A DNA stretch of 64,000 nucleotides, taken from positions 767,508-831,507 of the forward strand of contig VZRG01000005.1 in NCBI GenBank assembly GCA_013397435.1, written 5' to 3'. The DNA comes from Erythrocercus mccallii. Taxonomy: Eukaryota; Chordata; Aves; Passeriformes; Dicruridae. Shown in pieces: positions 1 to 13,000 of the stretch; positions within the stretch are counted from its first letter, which is position 1, and each line of letters begins with the position of its first letter. A program made the position numbers and the translations under genes. The notes under the pieces were generated by a model. It saw only the letters and a program-made list of their open reading frames with translations, did no database searches and was not told where the DNA came from.

Positions 1-3000
1 TTCAGCTGAGTTAAGATACTAGCTCAGGTTTGGCAGGTGTCTGTTCTTATCTTTCAGAAGATTTTCCCCACCCACTGATTACTTCAGGAAGAAACATCAA
101 ACTTATTGATCCTTGTGAGATTAAAATATGTGGGTTTGAGAATGGTAGCATTATTTGTGTATTTTGGGAACTGGCAATTGAACTTTGCATTCTGGTCAAA
201 TTACAAAGTTTAGATCAACCTCTGTCAAGGTCTTCATGGAAGGAAGAGAGGAGCCAAATACCATAAATATACTGATTATTGTTTTAACAGCATGTGGTGC
301 AGTACCAGTTACGGGAATTGAGGAATACAAAAATCTTTCACTTAAGAAGATGTGGAAGACCAAACATACCTGCTGGCTCCTTTCTTGGACTGAACAAATC
401 CCCAGTAGGAGCATGTGAAGGAGAGACTTGTTTCTCTTTCCATAAGCAGAACTTTGAAATGTTCCTTCTTTATCCCCATTAAAGCATAATTTGATTTTGC
501 CCTTCCATTAAGTAATCTGCCAGATGAGTATTCAAAGCCGTGTGATTCCCATTTATCAAGTCAAATTAAATGTTTCTGACCAGGTTCATCAACTAGATAT
601 GTTTAAATCAAATTTAATGACATTTTCAATGAAATAGTAAGCGCATTGAGCATTTTTCTGTTTGGATGCGTGGGGGTAGAAGAGGCATTTGCTTCCTTTG
701 AACATGAAGAGATTTGGTGTCAGTCCCTGTTTATTATTGTGAAACATGACAGTTATCTGAAGAAAACCAGCAGGATTTAATCTGACAGCCCAGTAAGGGA
801 AGAGTGCCACCAATCTAATTATCCAGTAATCTAGTCAGAATGAGAGTAATTCTGAGCCTTTCTCAAGTCAGTTAATCACATTTCCTCTGCATTAGCAGCT
901 GCACATGCAGAGCTTTTAGGGATGAGCTCTTAGCCCAGTGCAGCCCATGGAAGACACAAGAGAGGCATCATGTCATTGTCTTTGTTTGTTTTCAGGTTGT
1001 TTTTCTAAATTATGATAAAGCATTTCTGTTCAGACTTACTTTCACTCTTTGAGATAACCTCTTTTGGTACTTTCTCAGTTCACCATCAATCACCAACTAT
1101 GAAAAATACTTATTAATTTTGGGTCCCAAGACATAAGAAGGGGTCACCCAAAGGGTAACGCTCATAACATTGTCAAAAATCATCATTCCTCCTTCCTTTT
1201 TTCCTTTTTTTAATGTCCTATGGTAAACTGAGGAACATAACAACAAACCAAAACCAAACAAAACCTTAGTGCCTCGCCAACAATTGTCAAGTTATCTTCA
1301 GGCCAGGTGTCAAACAACGTGACATATCTGTGGTATAGAAGGTGGGTTAGGGGGGATTTTTTATGGAGAAAAATTAATTCAGTTTGTGGCAAAAGTTCAG
1401 ATGTTTGGGTTTTCTGCTTGTGTTGTTCTTTTTTTATTTAAGAGTGCTTAAGTCTTGATTCTCCTATTTGCTAGTTGTGTGACAGGCACATTTATCCTAA
1501 CTGTCATTTCTTCTCCCCCATTTTATTGTCAAGCCAGGGGAGAAATTATTTCATAACTCTGTCCTCAGAGGTATAACTTGCCAGCCTGAAATATCTACTT
1601 TGGATTGTAAGTAGTTGGGGCGAAAAATGCTGATCCCTGAATGTTTCATCATTTTTTTGCAAGGGCAGCAGACCTCATGCTGTCACATATTTATTTCTGC
1701 AGTCCAACCCACTGTTCTTGTAAGTGGGCAAGATAGGTCTTGCTCTTACTTCAGGAGAAGAAGAAAGATATGTTTTAAATGTGGGCCTTTCCTATACTTG
1801 CATTTAAAAGAGAATTCTTGTGGACTTCCAGGACATATTTAAATACTTTCTTCTCAACTTTTCCTGTGAAAGCAGAGGGCTTGAGCTAACTGAAGCTTTA
1901 GGTATCATCAGGTACCTTTTGGCTTGGTTAACTCCCTGCAATGGGACTGCAATTTTGTCTCTGGACAATATCATTGTACATGAAAACATTACCCCTACAT
2001 AAAGCAGAAGTAAATGTCAAGCAGAATAATTTTTAAAAAGAAGATAAATGACCATTCAGTTCTCCTTTCTAAGCCTTGCTTAATTGAGAGAGCACTAAAG
2101 CAGCTGGCCTGCCTGAAAGACTCCTTGTTCTTACATCAGGCCAGAACATCAACTCTGCCTAGAAAGAGGGAGTTTTCTCCTATCCCTAGAAAACAACTGA
2201 TTAACAAAACATCTGAAATTTGGTGGTCCTCCTATTTAATGTGCTTTAAATTGCATCTTTGCCCCATCTTGAAACTCCTTGTCTCTCCCTCCAACAGTCA
2301 CACAGGAATAAACACTTTGGATCCAGATGTTGCAGTTTAATTTGATTTTTGCTATAAGTAAATTCCTTTCATCTTTTTCACCTTGCTCAGATTAAGGGAG
2401 TTGAACTGAGTGAAGACAGCTTGTGCAGCAGCAGTAGAGATTGGTTGTGCTCTTTTTCAGCTTTAACTTTACTTGTGTAACTCTGGGTGTTGTCACTGAC
2501 AGCAGGAGCTGATTTAAATGGAAGAGCTGGTTGTTTTCCATTCAGTTTGACAGGGAGGTGGTGGAGGTCAGAAACAGAAGAGCTGCCATCAGTGCTGTGG
2601 ATCTCTCAGAAGGGCAAATGGCTCCAATTAAAAATAACAATAATTCCTGAAGAAGATATACCAATGTCTCCTGTGAGACTCTGGTGACTAAATAGAACTC
2701 ACCAAGGAGGCATTATGCACCAAAAGGGAGAATGGGAAGAAGTGACCCTGTGAGAAGAATTGAGCTAAACTTCATGCCAAATTCAGCATTTCACTTGCAA
2801 ATGAGTACCAGATCTGAGCTGATCTTCAAAAATGCATTTGTAAAGTTTGACAGAAAAAGCCTGCAAGAGCCAGCTTTGCAAAACCTTGGTTCATTTTTTA
2901 ATTTTGACTTAGTGGAAACAGCAGTTACAGAGCACTTCTAAGAACTGAAGGTGCTGCCATTCCATACTAGGGTCTAGTAGAGTCATGTAAGCAATTGTTA

Positions 3001-6000
3001 GTATGCCCAATGTAGTTACAGTTTTTATATCAAGTAGCCGTGAACAGCAATGCATTTAATATGTAAATATAGTTCTTCTAAACACTGTTTTATGTTCAGG
3101 AGCTTCAGATCCCCCCTTTCTAGTTAATTTCTTTTCTTGGCCAGTAGTCATCTGTAATTTTTGGAAATATCAGTGAGATTCTCCTGAAGTTCTTCAGGAA
3201 TCCTCTTTCATTATTATTCCTTTAAAAAGTACAAATCAATTACATTTCTACTCTTAGCTATCTATGTGTACAATTTACTTATGTGACTGACTTTTTGAGA
3301 CCATGAAACAATGTCTTGAAACAAGCAGGACTTGTTACAGTGTTTAGAGATTTGTGCTTTGAGTATTACTTATGTGGCTAAATAAGATGCACATGTTTTG
3401 CTTGGCTTTTTTCTTAAAATAACTTTTTAAGTAAAATTACCTCAATCTGCAGATAGGGGCCTGTGGAACCAACTTCACTGAGCAGAAAAAAACCCATCAT
3501 CAAACTTCTGCTCTGAAAGACATAGGATAGCTGAAAGGCTTCCTTGTATTTTGAGGTCCATTTTAATTCATTATTTTAATTGTGATTGAGTGAGATGTTA
3601 AGACTCAGAGTATCAGTTTTAAAACTCCTGCTGAGCAGGGCAGCAGCAATGCATAGGTATGTACAAATCTGAAGGCCCTTTAACAGCTTTACATCATGAG
3701 TCTTGCATTTCTCCAGTGATGTTGAGCTGTTTGTCAGCAGACACTTTGATTTCAGTGTTCAAATTAATATCTGCTGAATGAGCAGTGCTTTGCAGAAGTT
3801 AAGCTTTGTGTCTTGTTCATTCTTAACAAGAATGCCTGCTGCTGTCTAAGGAATTTCTCAGTGACAAGAAGGGGCTTTGTGTAAGGATGGAGGGGGAAAA
3901 AAGACCTTAACTGACATAAGGGAATTATCAATCTGCCTTTCTGTACAAGGAAATAACTGTGGACTTTGAACTCTGGATAATGATGATGGAGTTATCATTT
4001 CAAATCTTGATGTAATATATAGGGCCTTCAATCTTTATCCAATTTTTCCCTTGTTTGTTTTGCTGCGCATTTTTCGTATTAATAACTGTGGTCAGATTCC
4101 TGACTGATTTTTATCAATATTCTTGCTATAGTCTTTCAATCTCTTTAAGCCATCAAATGAAACACTCTGGAAGTACAGCATTTGTATTTAACCGGACCAT
4201 GAATTCCAGCCTCAACTGAGTTTAGGTTTTGTCTGTCTTGCTTAATCCTACTGCCAGACAAGAAATACCATTGCTGATATGTGAAAAATGGTATCATGCT
4301 ACTGATACCACTGCTGTGTGTGAAAAATTCACTTTCCCTTCTTCTTCAACACCAGCATTGGAGCACTATTTGGCAGCCTGTGTGTCCCTAAAGTGGAACA
4401 GCGTGAGCAGGCAATTGAATTGAGAGACAAAAGTCTTTGTGGTCTGTGTAGTATTTGTAAGACCATAGGAGGAGAAAGAGGCCTGAAGAGCTTAAATCAC
4501 TTGGTTGAGGCCATTATGTCAGAGCTTGGCATTATAACCCATCGTTTTGCTCCCAGCGTAATACTCAGGTGCCACATCAGTCACAGGCTCACACTTTGCT
4601 ACATTAATCCTTAAGCTCTTAGTGTCCTAAGAGATGCTGCATATAAAAGTGTATGTACCAGACAACACTGAAGTGACCCCAGTAAAGCTCACAGGTTAGC
4701 CCTGGGGAGGAGGTCTTACACTCATGTCCAGAGCCAAAGCTGGAAATGTTCTGGAGGGGTTTTTTAATAGGATTTCTTTTTCTTCTGTGTGGAGGGGTTT
4801 ATTTTTACTAGTGCTCTACCTTACAAGATGTTAAATAACTGATTCAAAACGTTTAAAGAAAAGATATTGAAGCAAAAGAAAATACTACAGTAGACAAACC
4901 TTAAAGGTCAGCACATACCTCAGAAAATGCTGTGAGTATTGGAAATATGTGGCAAAGTCAAACATATGCAATGAATAGAAAGAATGACCTTTTAAGGGTA
5001 CCCTTCCTCTGTGCTCCATGTTCTTCATTTTGACATCTTCTCGTCTTGAGGCTTTCCCCTGTCTATGATTTCCTCTGATATTTATATTATTTTTCATTCT
5101 CTTAAAAATACGTTAAATTTCTTTCTAACCTGTTTAATAATATGGAGGGTTTAATCAGTGCTCCATTTATTTTGGGGTTTTCTCCGTTCTTCTTTTCCAA
5201 TTTTTAATAAATAACTTTCTCCCTGGTGTTTCTAAGTTTCCAGATCTATAATCAACTTTTATCCTTTCCTTCATTTCAATCTACTTCTACCATCTATAAG
5301 AATGCTTTTTTCTTTTGTTCTTGTCCTATCTTAACTCATTCTGAATCTAGAATGAAGGTCGTGCTTGAATTAAAATGCAAATAATGAAAATTTATGAAGT
5401 TGAGAGATTGAGAAAATGAATTGGCATCTAAACCTTCCAAGAGTGAATGAATAAAGACTTAAGAATTTAGAAATTCAATACTCATAGTCTGGTGGAAAAT
5501 GACTTTGCTAAATGTACCCATCTGTGCAATCCTCCTTTATAAGCCTACATATTTTAGTTTGTAAGGTTTCCATTGATTGTCTACCATTACATTATTTAAA
5601 TCGTGACAAATATGTGGAGTGCAGAGCTGTCACATTGTGTTTGTGAGGGGACATATTTTATCTTGGTCAAAAAATCTGTAAAAGAAGTTGGAAAGTCAGT
5701 TTAAAGAAATTGGATCTCTCAGTGATGTGATATCCATGACTTCAAAACTTTACAAATGAACAGACCACAGTAAGAATGCAGTGATGGAAAAATATGTGGT
5801 CTTCTGTAAATAATAAATAGAATAACTTATTTATAAAGGAGAAATAAGTACTTCTTTTCCTTAAATGTATTATATTCATTATTATCCTAATGTGAATCAC
5901 TAAAATATGTTAAAAATTTAATATGAACACAATAATCTCAGTGATTATCACCCCAGGTTAGCTATATTATGAAAATACCATTTTCAATACAAGTCAAGGT

Positions 6001-9000
6001 GGAGGAACAATATCCTGCAGTCTGTATTTTGGGGGAAATGCTGTTGATGTCAGCCAAGCTTTGCTGGAATCTCCCTGTGATCACTTAACCAATGCTCATG
6101 TAACATGTATTTGGTAGATATGCTTCTAGGGGGAAGAGTTCTGCCCTGGCTCTCCCTTACTTGTCTCTCAGTGAGCTTCTTCAGAAAATTGCAAGAAACT
6201 GATGTGATAAGCTGAAGCCCAATTTTCCCATGGGACAGTTATAATAATGTAGCTTGGGAAGAAGAAAGATGGAAACTGTGTTGACCCTTGAGACTGTCCT
6301 GAATACATCATTGGTCAAAATAAATGGAGCATTTCCTATTAAGGATTAAGTGTTGTAAATGTGATGAAAGACTAGATGTGGGTCATAAAGGCAAACAATG
6401 ACTCTGATCTGACTTAATCATCCTTATTTTACTAGACAGTCAGTCGCCCGTGCTGCTCCTTGAGCTCCTGGGGCGTATGAATATCCTGGCATTACTCAGT
6501 GAATCCAGGCAAGAAGGGAGGGTGTGGGCTGTTTTTGTGGCTTTTCAGCCATTTATTCATCTGGCATTCCCCAGTAGACTGCTGAAATATCAGAGATCTT
6601 TGGGCATCTGTGAGTTACTGGGGAAAAATAAAAGGAAGGAGGAAAGAAATGTCATGGGTTTGGAAGTCCATAAGAGACTTACTTGGCATCTTACACATGG
6701 CAGCCTCAGGGATCAGCTTTGATCCCTTATTGCTCATCACAGGAGAGCTGGTGCACTGCAGCCCTACATATATTTATGGCAAGCAGTTCCCTTCATCTCT
6801 GTTCAGAGGCCTGCCAAATGGGGAGAGATCCAGTTTGCATAGTAATGCTCCCTCAAACCATCTCCTTAACCTTGCTTTCTCCTCCAACTCATCCATGTTG
6901 CTTATCCAGCACTTGAAATCAATCTTGTGCCCTATGAAGGACAGTGAGTAAATGTACTTAGCCTTGTGTCAGGTTGGTAGCTGGGAGACCTCTTGAAGAT
7001 GTTGCTGTACTTCTTTTAACCTTCCTGACACTGTTTTCACATGCTGGCTCATTACTGGGCATCTGTGTGCTAGCTACAGGGTAAGGGGATAAAAGCTATC
7101 CTTCCACAGCATTATTTATAGTACTTGACAAGAAAAAGTTCAGATATTCATTACCAAACTGGTTTTAATTCAATATATGCCTGGAGTATTGAACTGAATA
7201 TACTGGACCTCTCCAGATACTAGTTTAAAACAGAAAACAGGAATCTTGATTTCTGTTTGAAAATGTTTATTACTGCATCAAAGAAAGTGTTATCAATCTG
7301 TCAAACTCACTCAGTAACAACTTACTTGGACCAGGTACAAATGTTTCTTTTGCTACAGATTTATATCCAAAGCCAGACTAGGAAAAGAGAGGTTTTTTTC
7401 TGCTATCATTAGCACAGCCTCCTTGAGGACAAATTGATTTAATATGTGGAGCAGTGGGGTTGTTCTCATTTTGGAGCTATTTATCTGCCTTCAGAGAGCA
7501 CAGGGCTACCTAGAAACAGGCACGATGGATCAGTACCTACACACATGTCCTGTGCACCCCCTGCACTGCAGTGCAAGCCATGCCTTCCACAGGCAAATTT
7601 TTTCATTGCTTGCATGGATGCTGGCTTTTCCTAGGGAGGCACCTCTTGGAACACATTCGTGCAATGTATTAGTCTACACCATAACTAGAGTTACAGCACA
7701 CAGTCACATCCAATTGATAGTTTTCTTAGAACTTAAGAGAGAGATCTGTGTTTTCAGGCAGAACACATGAAAATATTCTTATTCCAAGCCTTGTTAACTC
7801 TCCCATCTAATTAAAAAACATACCTCTGTAGGTATAGGAATTTAAATGCCTTTAGTTCTTTTTCCTTTTTTCAGTGTCATCAGCATTCAAATAGTAATTT
7901 ACAGCCCAGTTCTTCCAGCAGATGTCTTTTTCCTGCAGATTTCATTTAAGAAGATGTTCTGCTGGAGGAGATCTAATGGGACTCAGTTCTAATACAAGGA
8001 TTTAATTGCTCTTGCTTTCAAAGTGATGAGTTGGCTGATTAAGTTATGGAGGCTAGATGGGAGAAAGTGGGGCACTATTGGCCAGAATTTTAAATTTATT
8101 TTAGATACCTAAAGATGCACTTATGCTTGAAGGCAGATTTTTGAAAGCAGATAGATACTTAACTCCTAAACATGGAAATTCCATAAAAAAAACCCTAACC
8201 CAGAGTGCTTTTTTGGAAAGTCTTAGGCTAATGGTATGCTTTGAATATTCTCAGACAATTCAGCCTCTCATGGGAGGAAAAGGGGTCCAAAACTACAAGT
8301 TTTAGTTGTCTTTCTTGGCTCTGATCATGAGAGCTGTGGGTGTTTTGTTAGGTTCTTAACACCCTTAAGTGCAGCATCTAATCTCATGTAAGATTTATAA
8401 TATACATATGTGCACTTTCAGGGTGTGTCCAGGCTCTCTTTACTGTTGTGGCTTTACAGAGGAATTACAAGCCTGTAATCCAGCCCCAAACTATTGAAAA
8501 CCAGTTTTTATCTAAGCCTACTGCTATCTGCACCTGTGTTTAAAATAACTTTCCCAAGAGGAGTCTAAAAGCAAAATTGAAATCCACAGGAGGTATTTTT
8601 ATACTAAGTGTTTAATATTCATTTTTGTGTGTTTCAGACAGTTTGTCTCAAGGTAGTTGTTTATTTAAGAGGTAAGCGGGTTAAATCCAAAAATAGTTTT
8701 AATTCATTTTAGTTCATTTTTTAATTAAAAAAGTTAAAATAGCAGTTTGATTTTTTTGAAGCTAGGTTTGCAAGGAGGCTCTGAAACATGGTGGCAGAGC
8801 AGTGGTTTTGGATTTTGTTCTTTTTGGAGCCTTTGAGTGTTGTTTTTTTCATCAGTAGTACCTCAGTGGCACTGAGTTTTAGAAGAGGAATATCAGACTT
8901 ACAGTTTCCAAAGCCTTCTTAACATCTGTGGAGGCATTTCACAATATAACTTCTGGCACAGATGAGATTTGGGCTGTAAGATTCTTGGGCAAACCCCCAT

Positions 9001-9060
9001 CTGATGGATTTAAGAAAATTGCCTAGTGATTGAGAGAAGGAAGGGTAACCTATGATTTAC
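1..9060. other. noncoding stretch, no gene recognised
   Basis: I see no exon, RNA gene or transposon that I recognise here. The longest open frames (108 codons at 2014-2340, 113 codons at 6610-6951, 108 codons at 7444-7770) have no domain, no signal peptide and no resemblance to a family I know. Several overlap open frames in other phases, which is usual for chance frames. Small structures inside are a 27-nt A/C-only tract at 1239-1265 and a perfect 14-bp palindrome at 7562-7575. An intron or intergenic origin fits equally well. Confidence 0.6.
1239..1265. repeat. A/C-only low-complexity tract
   Basis: Twenty-seven consecutive bases are only A or C, built from CAA and CCAAA-like units. It is the first of several tracts in the window with this amino/keto strand bias. 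No coding role is visible. Confidence 0.7.
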
Positions 9061-9090
9061 AATTTTATTTTATATTTTATTTTATTTTAT
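9061..9090. repeat. (TTTTA)n microsatellite, imperfect
   Basis: Repeated ATTTT units run for about 30 bases, with one interruption (TATATT) near the middle. This is a simple-sequence repeat with no flanking transposon that I can see. Confidence 0.85.
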
Positions 9091-9444
9091 GCTTCAGTCA
9101 TGCAGAAGGAATACTGTAAGGCTCTGAAGGCAGCACTTGGAAAGGGTCTGGGATGTTCAGCCTCAGAGTAGTGCTGTGGAGTGTGAAACTAAAGGCTTAT
9201 TGTTTGCATTTCCTCCTTTTCAGCCCCAGTGGGCTTCCATACTTGGCACAATCTAAGCATTGCATTATTTTTCCTGACGTGAAGGCACATTGCTCAGCCT
9301 CTTTGCCTTTGGTCAGATATCAGCAACACAAAATGACGTCTTTGTGTAGCAGTTTTGTGAGGAGTAGCAGCTCAGTAGCAGGTCAGTATTTCATAGCTTC
9401 ATTTTATTAGTCAAGATCTAAAACCTTCCCTTTTCTCTCCCCAT

Positions 9445-10011
9445 ATGAGGGAGGGACACTTGTTCCACAAAAGATTGGTTCTCGCAAGACAGTGGGACAT
9501 TTATTTAAAAGGCAGATTTGAATCTCTCAGAACTTTTCTTCCTTCCTTGTTCTGTCTAAAACTGGAAACAAAAGGAGTGAAATTCCACCAGCCCCCCCTC
9601 AAAAAAAGTACAGAAACTTGGTGGCAATACCTGTCTCAAAAGCTTTCTACTTCAAACTCCATCTTGGATTTTCCTTACATCCTTGGAAACTGCCTTTCCA
9701 TGGGTATGAATCAATGCCATTCAGAAAGAATTGGCTCAGTGCTGATGCTACAGAGCCCTTGCACTGTCACAGTGATTTCTTCATCACTTCAGTTTTCTAG
9801 TGAGTTTGTTTCACATGTTTTGTATGGTCTTCCCATCTGCAACACTTCAGAATTACACCTGGGCTGGCTGCTGACTCACCCAATCCAAAGCGGAGTGTCA
9901 GAAAACTTTTGTGAAGTAGTCTCTTTACAGCATTTCTCCAGTCCTCTTCCAAAGAGTGTGAAATGGTGGTTGGATTTTAAATTCTCTTTTCAGGCTTGTG
10001 TATCTAAATAA
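9445..10011 (+). other. 188-codon open frame, probably not a gene
   Basis: This is the longest plus-strand open frame in the window. It begins with an ATG at 9445 and ends at a TAA at 10009-10011. The translation shows no domain, no repeat, no transmembrane pattern and no resemblance to a protein I know. It runs through a C run and an A run near 9590-9607, which code for a low-complexity proline/lysine patch, and a second 60-codon frame overlaps it in another phase at 9618-9800. I see no convincing acceptor and donor pair framing it as an exon. One frame of this length is only mildly unexpected in 64 kb of six-frame AT-rich DNA, so chance is the best explanation. An unknown single-exon gene or a lineage-specific ORF cannot be excluded. 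Confidence 0.08.
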
Positions 10012-13000
10012 ATTCCCACCTGGGCAGAATGGTTTTAAAATATTTGTTTAAACCAGATGTGACTGCAGTAGATAGCATTGGAATAGTTATTTGTAGCTAA
10101 AAGAATGCTGTGTAAACATTTGGGGGGGGTCTCTCTTAAAATTTGGAGAGACTAGCAGTTGGTCTTTAGCAGGCTTTTCTCTGGAGTTTTGTTTTCATAT
10201 CCCAAGTTAAAATAAATGCATTTTTTGAGCTCGTCATAGCAGATTTGTAGGAATTCTGCAAGTTTTGGCCCAAATTCATACATGAGTTTTCAGAAGTAAA
10301 CCTCAGGCTCTTTGAAATAAATTTAGAGGATGAGTTTCTCCCACACTGAAGCCAAGAGAAGTTTCACCAGTAGTGTCAAATATGCTTGGGCAACTGGTCT
10401 TCATGGATTCATGAAGTGGGATCTGTTCTGCTAGCACAGATTTTATAGAGCAAAGGAGAAGAGAGAAGAGTTGAAAGGTGTTACCAGTCATCAGCAATGA
10501 AATGACACTAGGAAGAAAGCTGGGGGGGGGTTTTGTCTTGCCTTTGGGACTTGCTCACAGCACACCTAAAAATCCATCTGCATGTGTGGCTGAGAGAATT
10601 GCTGCCAGTCTGTGCTCTGGCACAGCCTCTGTAATACCCTGGGGCTTCAAAGTAGATCCACATGGTAGCCAGCTTTCTGTGTAAGCTCTCCTGTGCTAGT
10701 GTAATCAGAGTCCTGCTGAGGTCTTTACATGATTGACTGTTTATTTCTGTCGCCAACATTTTGACCCTTTAGAGACATAATGGGATTAATCATCAGCTGA
10801 TCTGACTTCATTTTAAGGGGAGATGAGGGAGATGCTGATAACTTGAGAAGTGGTGAAGGAAGGTGTGTTAGGAAACTAAAAGTGGGCAGGCTGCTGAAGT
10901 GAAAGAAAAGGGTCATTAATACGATAATCTATATAATATGGTAAAACTCTGAAAGTATGCTTGTTACAAGCTTTCTTTACTCCTTCAGGCCTCAGAGCAC
11001 TCTGCCTGGCTTGACATGGATCTCTGTATGGGTGACACGCATCTATCTTTCTACAGGTGCACGGTTTTCATGGCACAGCAGTACCACTCAGTGCTTTCAG
11101 CAGGTTGGAAAACACTGTTCAAATGTAAGGTGTGCAGGGATCTAAACTATAAAAACTGAAATTTAGCCATGAGATCAATTTAGATAGATGTCTGCTTCTC
11201 AGAAGATTATCTTTGAAATAGAATGGTACAGTATAAACTTGACTCCACAAGTCTCAGTGTTGCACTTGAATCTTCCCTATAGATGTAAAGATAAGACAAA
11301 ATCACAGCCTGGCATTCAAAGATATCTTGTTGGGGTTCTTTCCAAGGCAGACAAGGAACTCAGCCTCCCAAGCAACAATATGGTACTGATTACAGAAAAC
11401 AAAACCCAAAAAGAGTAAGGCAGTGTGACTTGTGAGAAGAAAAGAGGAGCAGTGCTGAGAGTGTGCTGGCAGCAGGCTTGGTGTGCTGGGGCTGTGCTTA
11501 ATGCGAGTTGCCTTCCTGATGGGAATGGTGTGCAGGGACAATGGGAGCCATGGATTAGTAGAACAAAGATGGAAATGAGGAGGAAATTCCTTTTTAGCAC
11601 ATTTTGCATGCTCAGCCACCTTGCAAGGTAGGACTACCGGAGACAGCTGGATGTTAATAGGTGACATTAAATAATTGTGAAACATAAATGCAATTGAATG
11701 CTTCTCTCTGCAGCTATCTAAGTGTTCATTATGCCATAAAAAGTAGTTGGTTTTCCACTGCGGTATGTACAGAAAGAGCTCAGAGTAGCAAAATTCAATT
11801 TACATGAAAGATGAGAAAAGATAAAATAATCTTTAAGTCATTTTCATTCTGTGTAATTTTATTGTGAACAGATAAACTGTGTATATCTCATTGGTTTTGT
11901 CCAAGTTTACACTAGATGTTACATTATTTCAGAAGATGAAAGAGGCAAGGGTAATAATGCAAGTCCCTGTTTATGAATCTGTTTTTTTGCAGTCTCTGAC
12001 ATAAATACATGAAAGTGAAAAATCAGAAAATGAAGAGACAGCACAGACATTGTCACAATGATTGTGGTTCACATAAAAATTAATCACTGAGGCTTGGTCA
12101 CTGGCTGCATCCAAAGTTAAGCATAGCCTGTAGCTTGTCTGTAAAAAATCAAATACTCTTTTTCAGAGTGTTAATGGAAATCTGTTACTCATGGCTGAGA
12201 GTGCACCAAGTGGCGCTTGTAAATAAGCTTCGGGTTTTCTTCTTTGAGTTGTTTGGGATTTTGAGAAAGCAAAGCACTCATTCCTGTTTGATAATAATTT
12301 TGCCTCTCACTGAGAGAGGCCTTGGGGCCTCAGCAGCAAATTTATTCTGAGAAGCAATATTAGTGCATAAATTATCCTGTATCTAAAAAACGTTTTGATT
12401 TTCTGACTCCTGTCTGAGATGTGATTTCTGGCCTTACCCAATTCTTCCCTCACGGCTGGGCTTTTTTTCCCCAGCAGCCTATGTCATTAGCTTATAAAAA
12501 AAGCTGAGAGGTTAGAGGTATTAGCAAGGAATAATGGATACTTTTTGAAGTAACTCTTTGTTTCTCTAATGTAGTTTGGTGTGTTCATACTTAATGTTGA
12601 CAGCTTCTGGGTTTCCAGTGGAATAATTAATTTAGGTCACTGCGTTGCAGCGTTTTGCTTCTCCTGTGTCCTAATGCCTGGAAATTTCTGGAGCCTTTGA
12701 CATGTATTGTTTCATGTATGCTTGTACTTTAAATCAGATGTCAAGGTTTTAATAGATCCTAAGCTTAATTATCCATCCTCGTCTGAAGTAAATTTAATGT
12801 ATGTCCTGTCTAAAACAGGAGAAGTGGTGTCAGGTGCTTTTGTCTAAAGGCTGATATATGGAGAGAGATTCAGTGTAAATGGCTGTGTTTGCTTATTTTC
12901 CAACAACATAGTAGCTCTGACTATTTTTCATTTGGTACACGTTATATTAGAGCTCCATTCATTCTTGCTTCTTTTTTAATTTAGTAAACTGACTAAAACT

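Noticed and set aside
8188..8205. Telomere-like CCCTAACCC word
   Set aside because: Fewer than two telomeric units are present; this is not an interstitial telomeric array.
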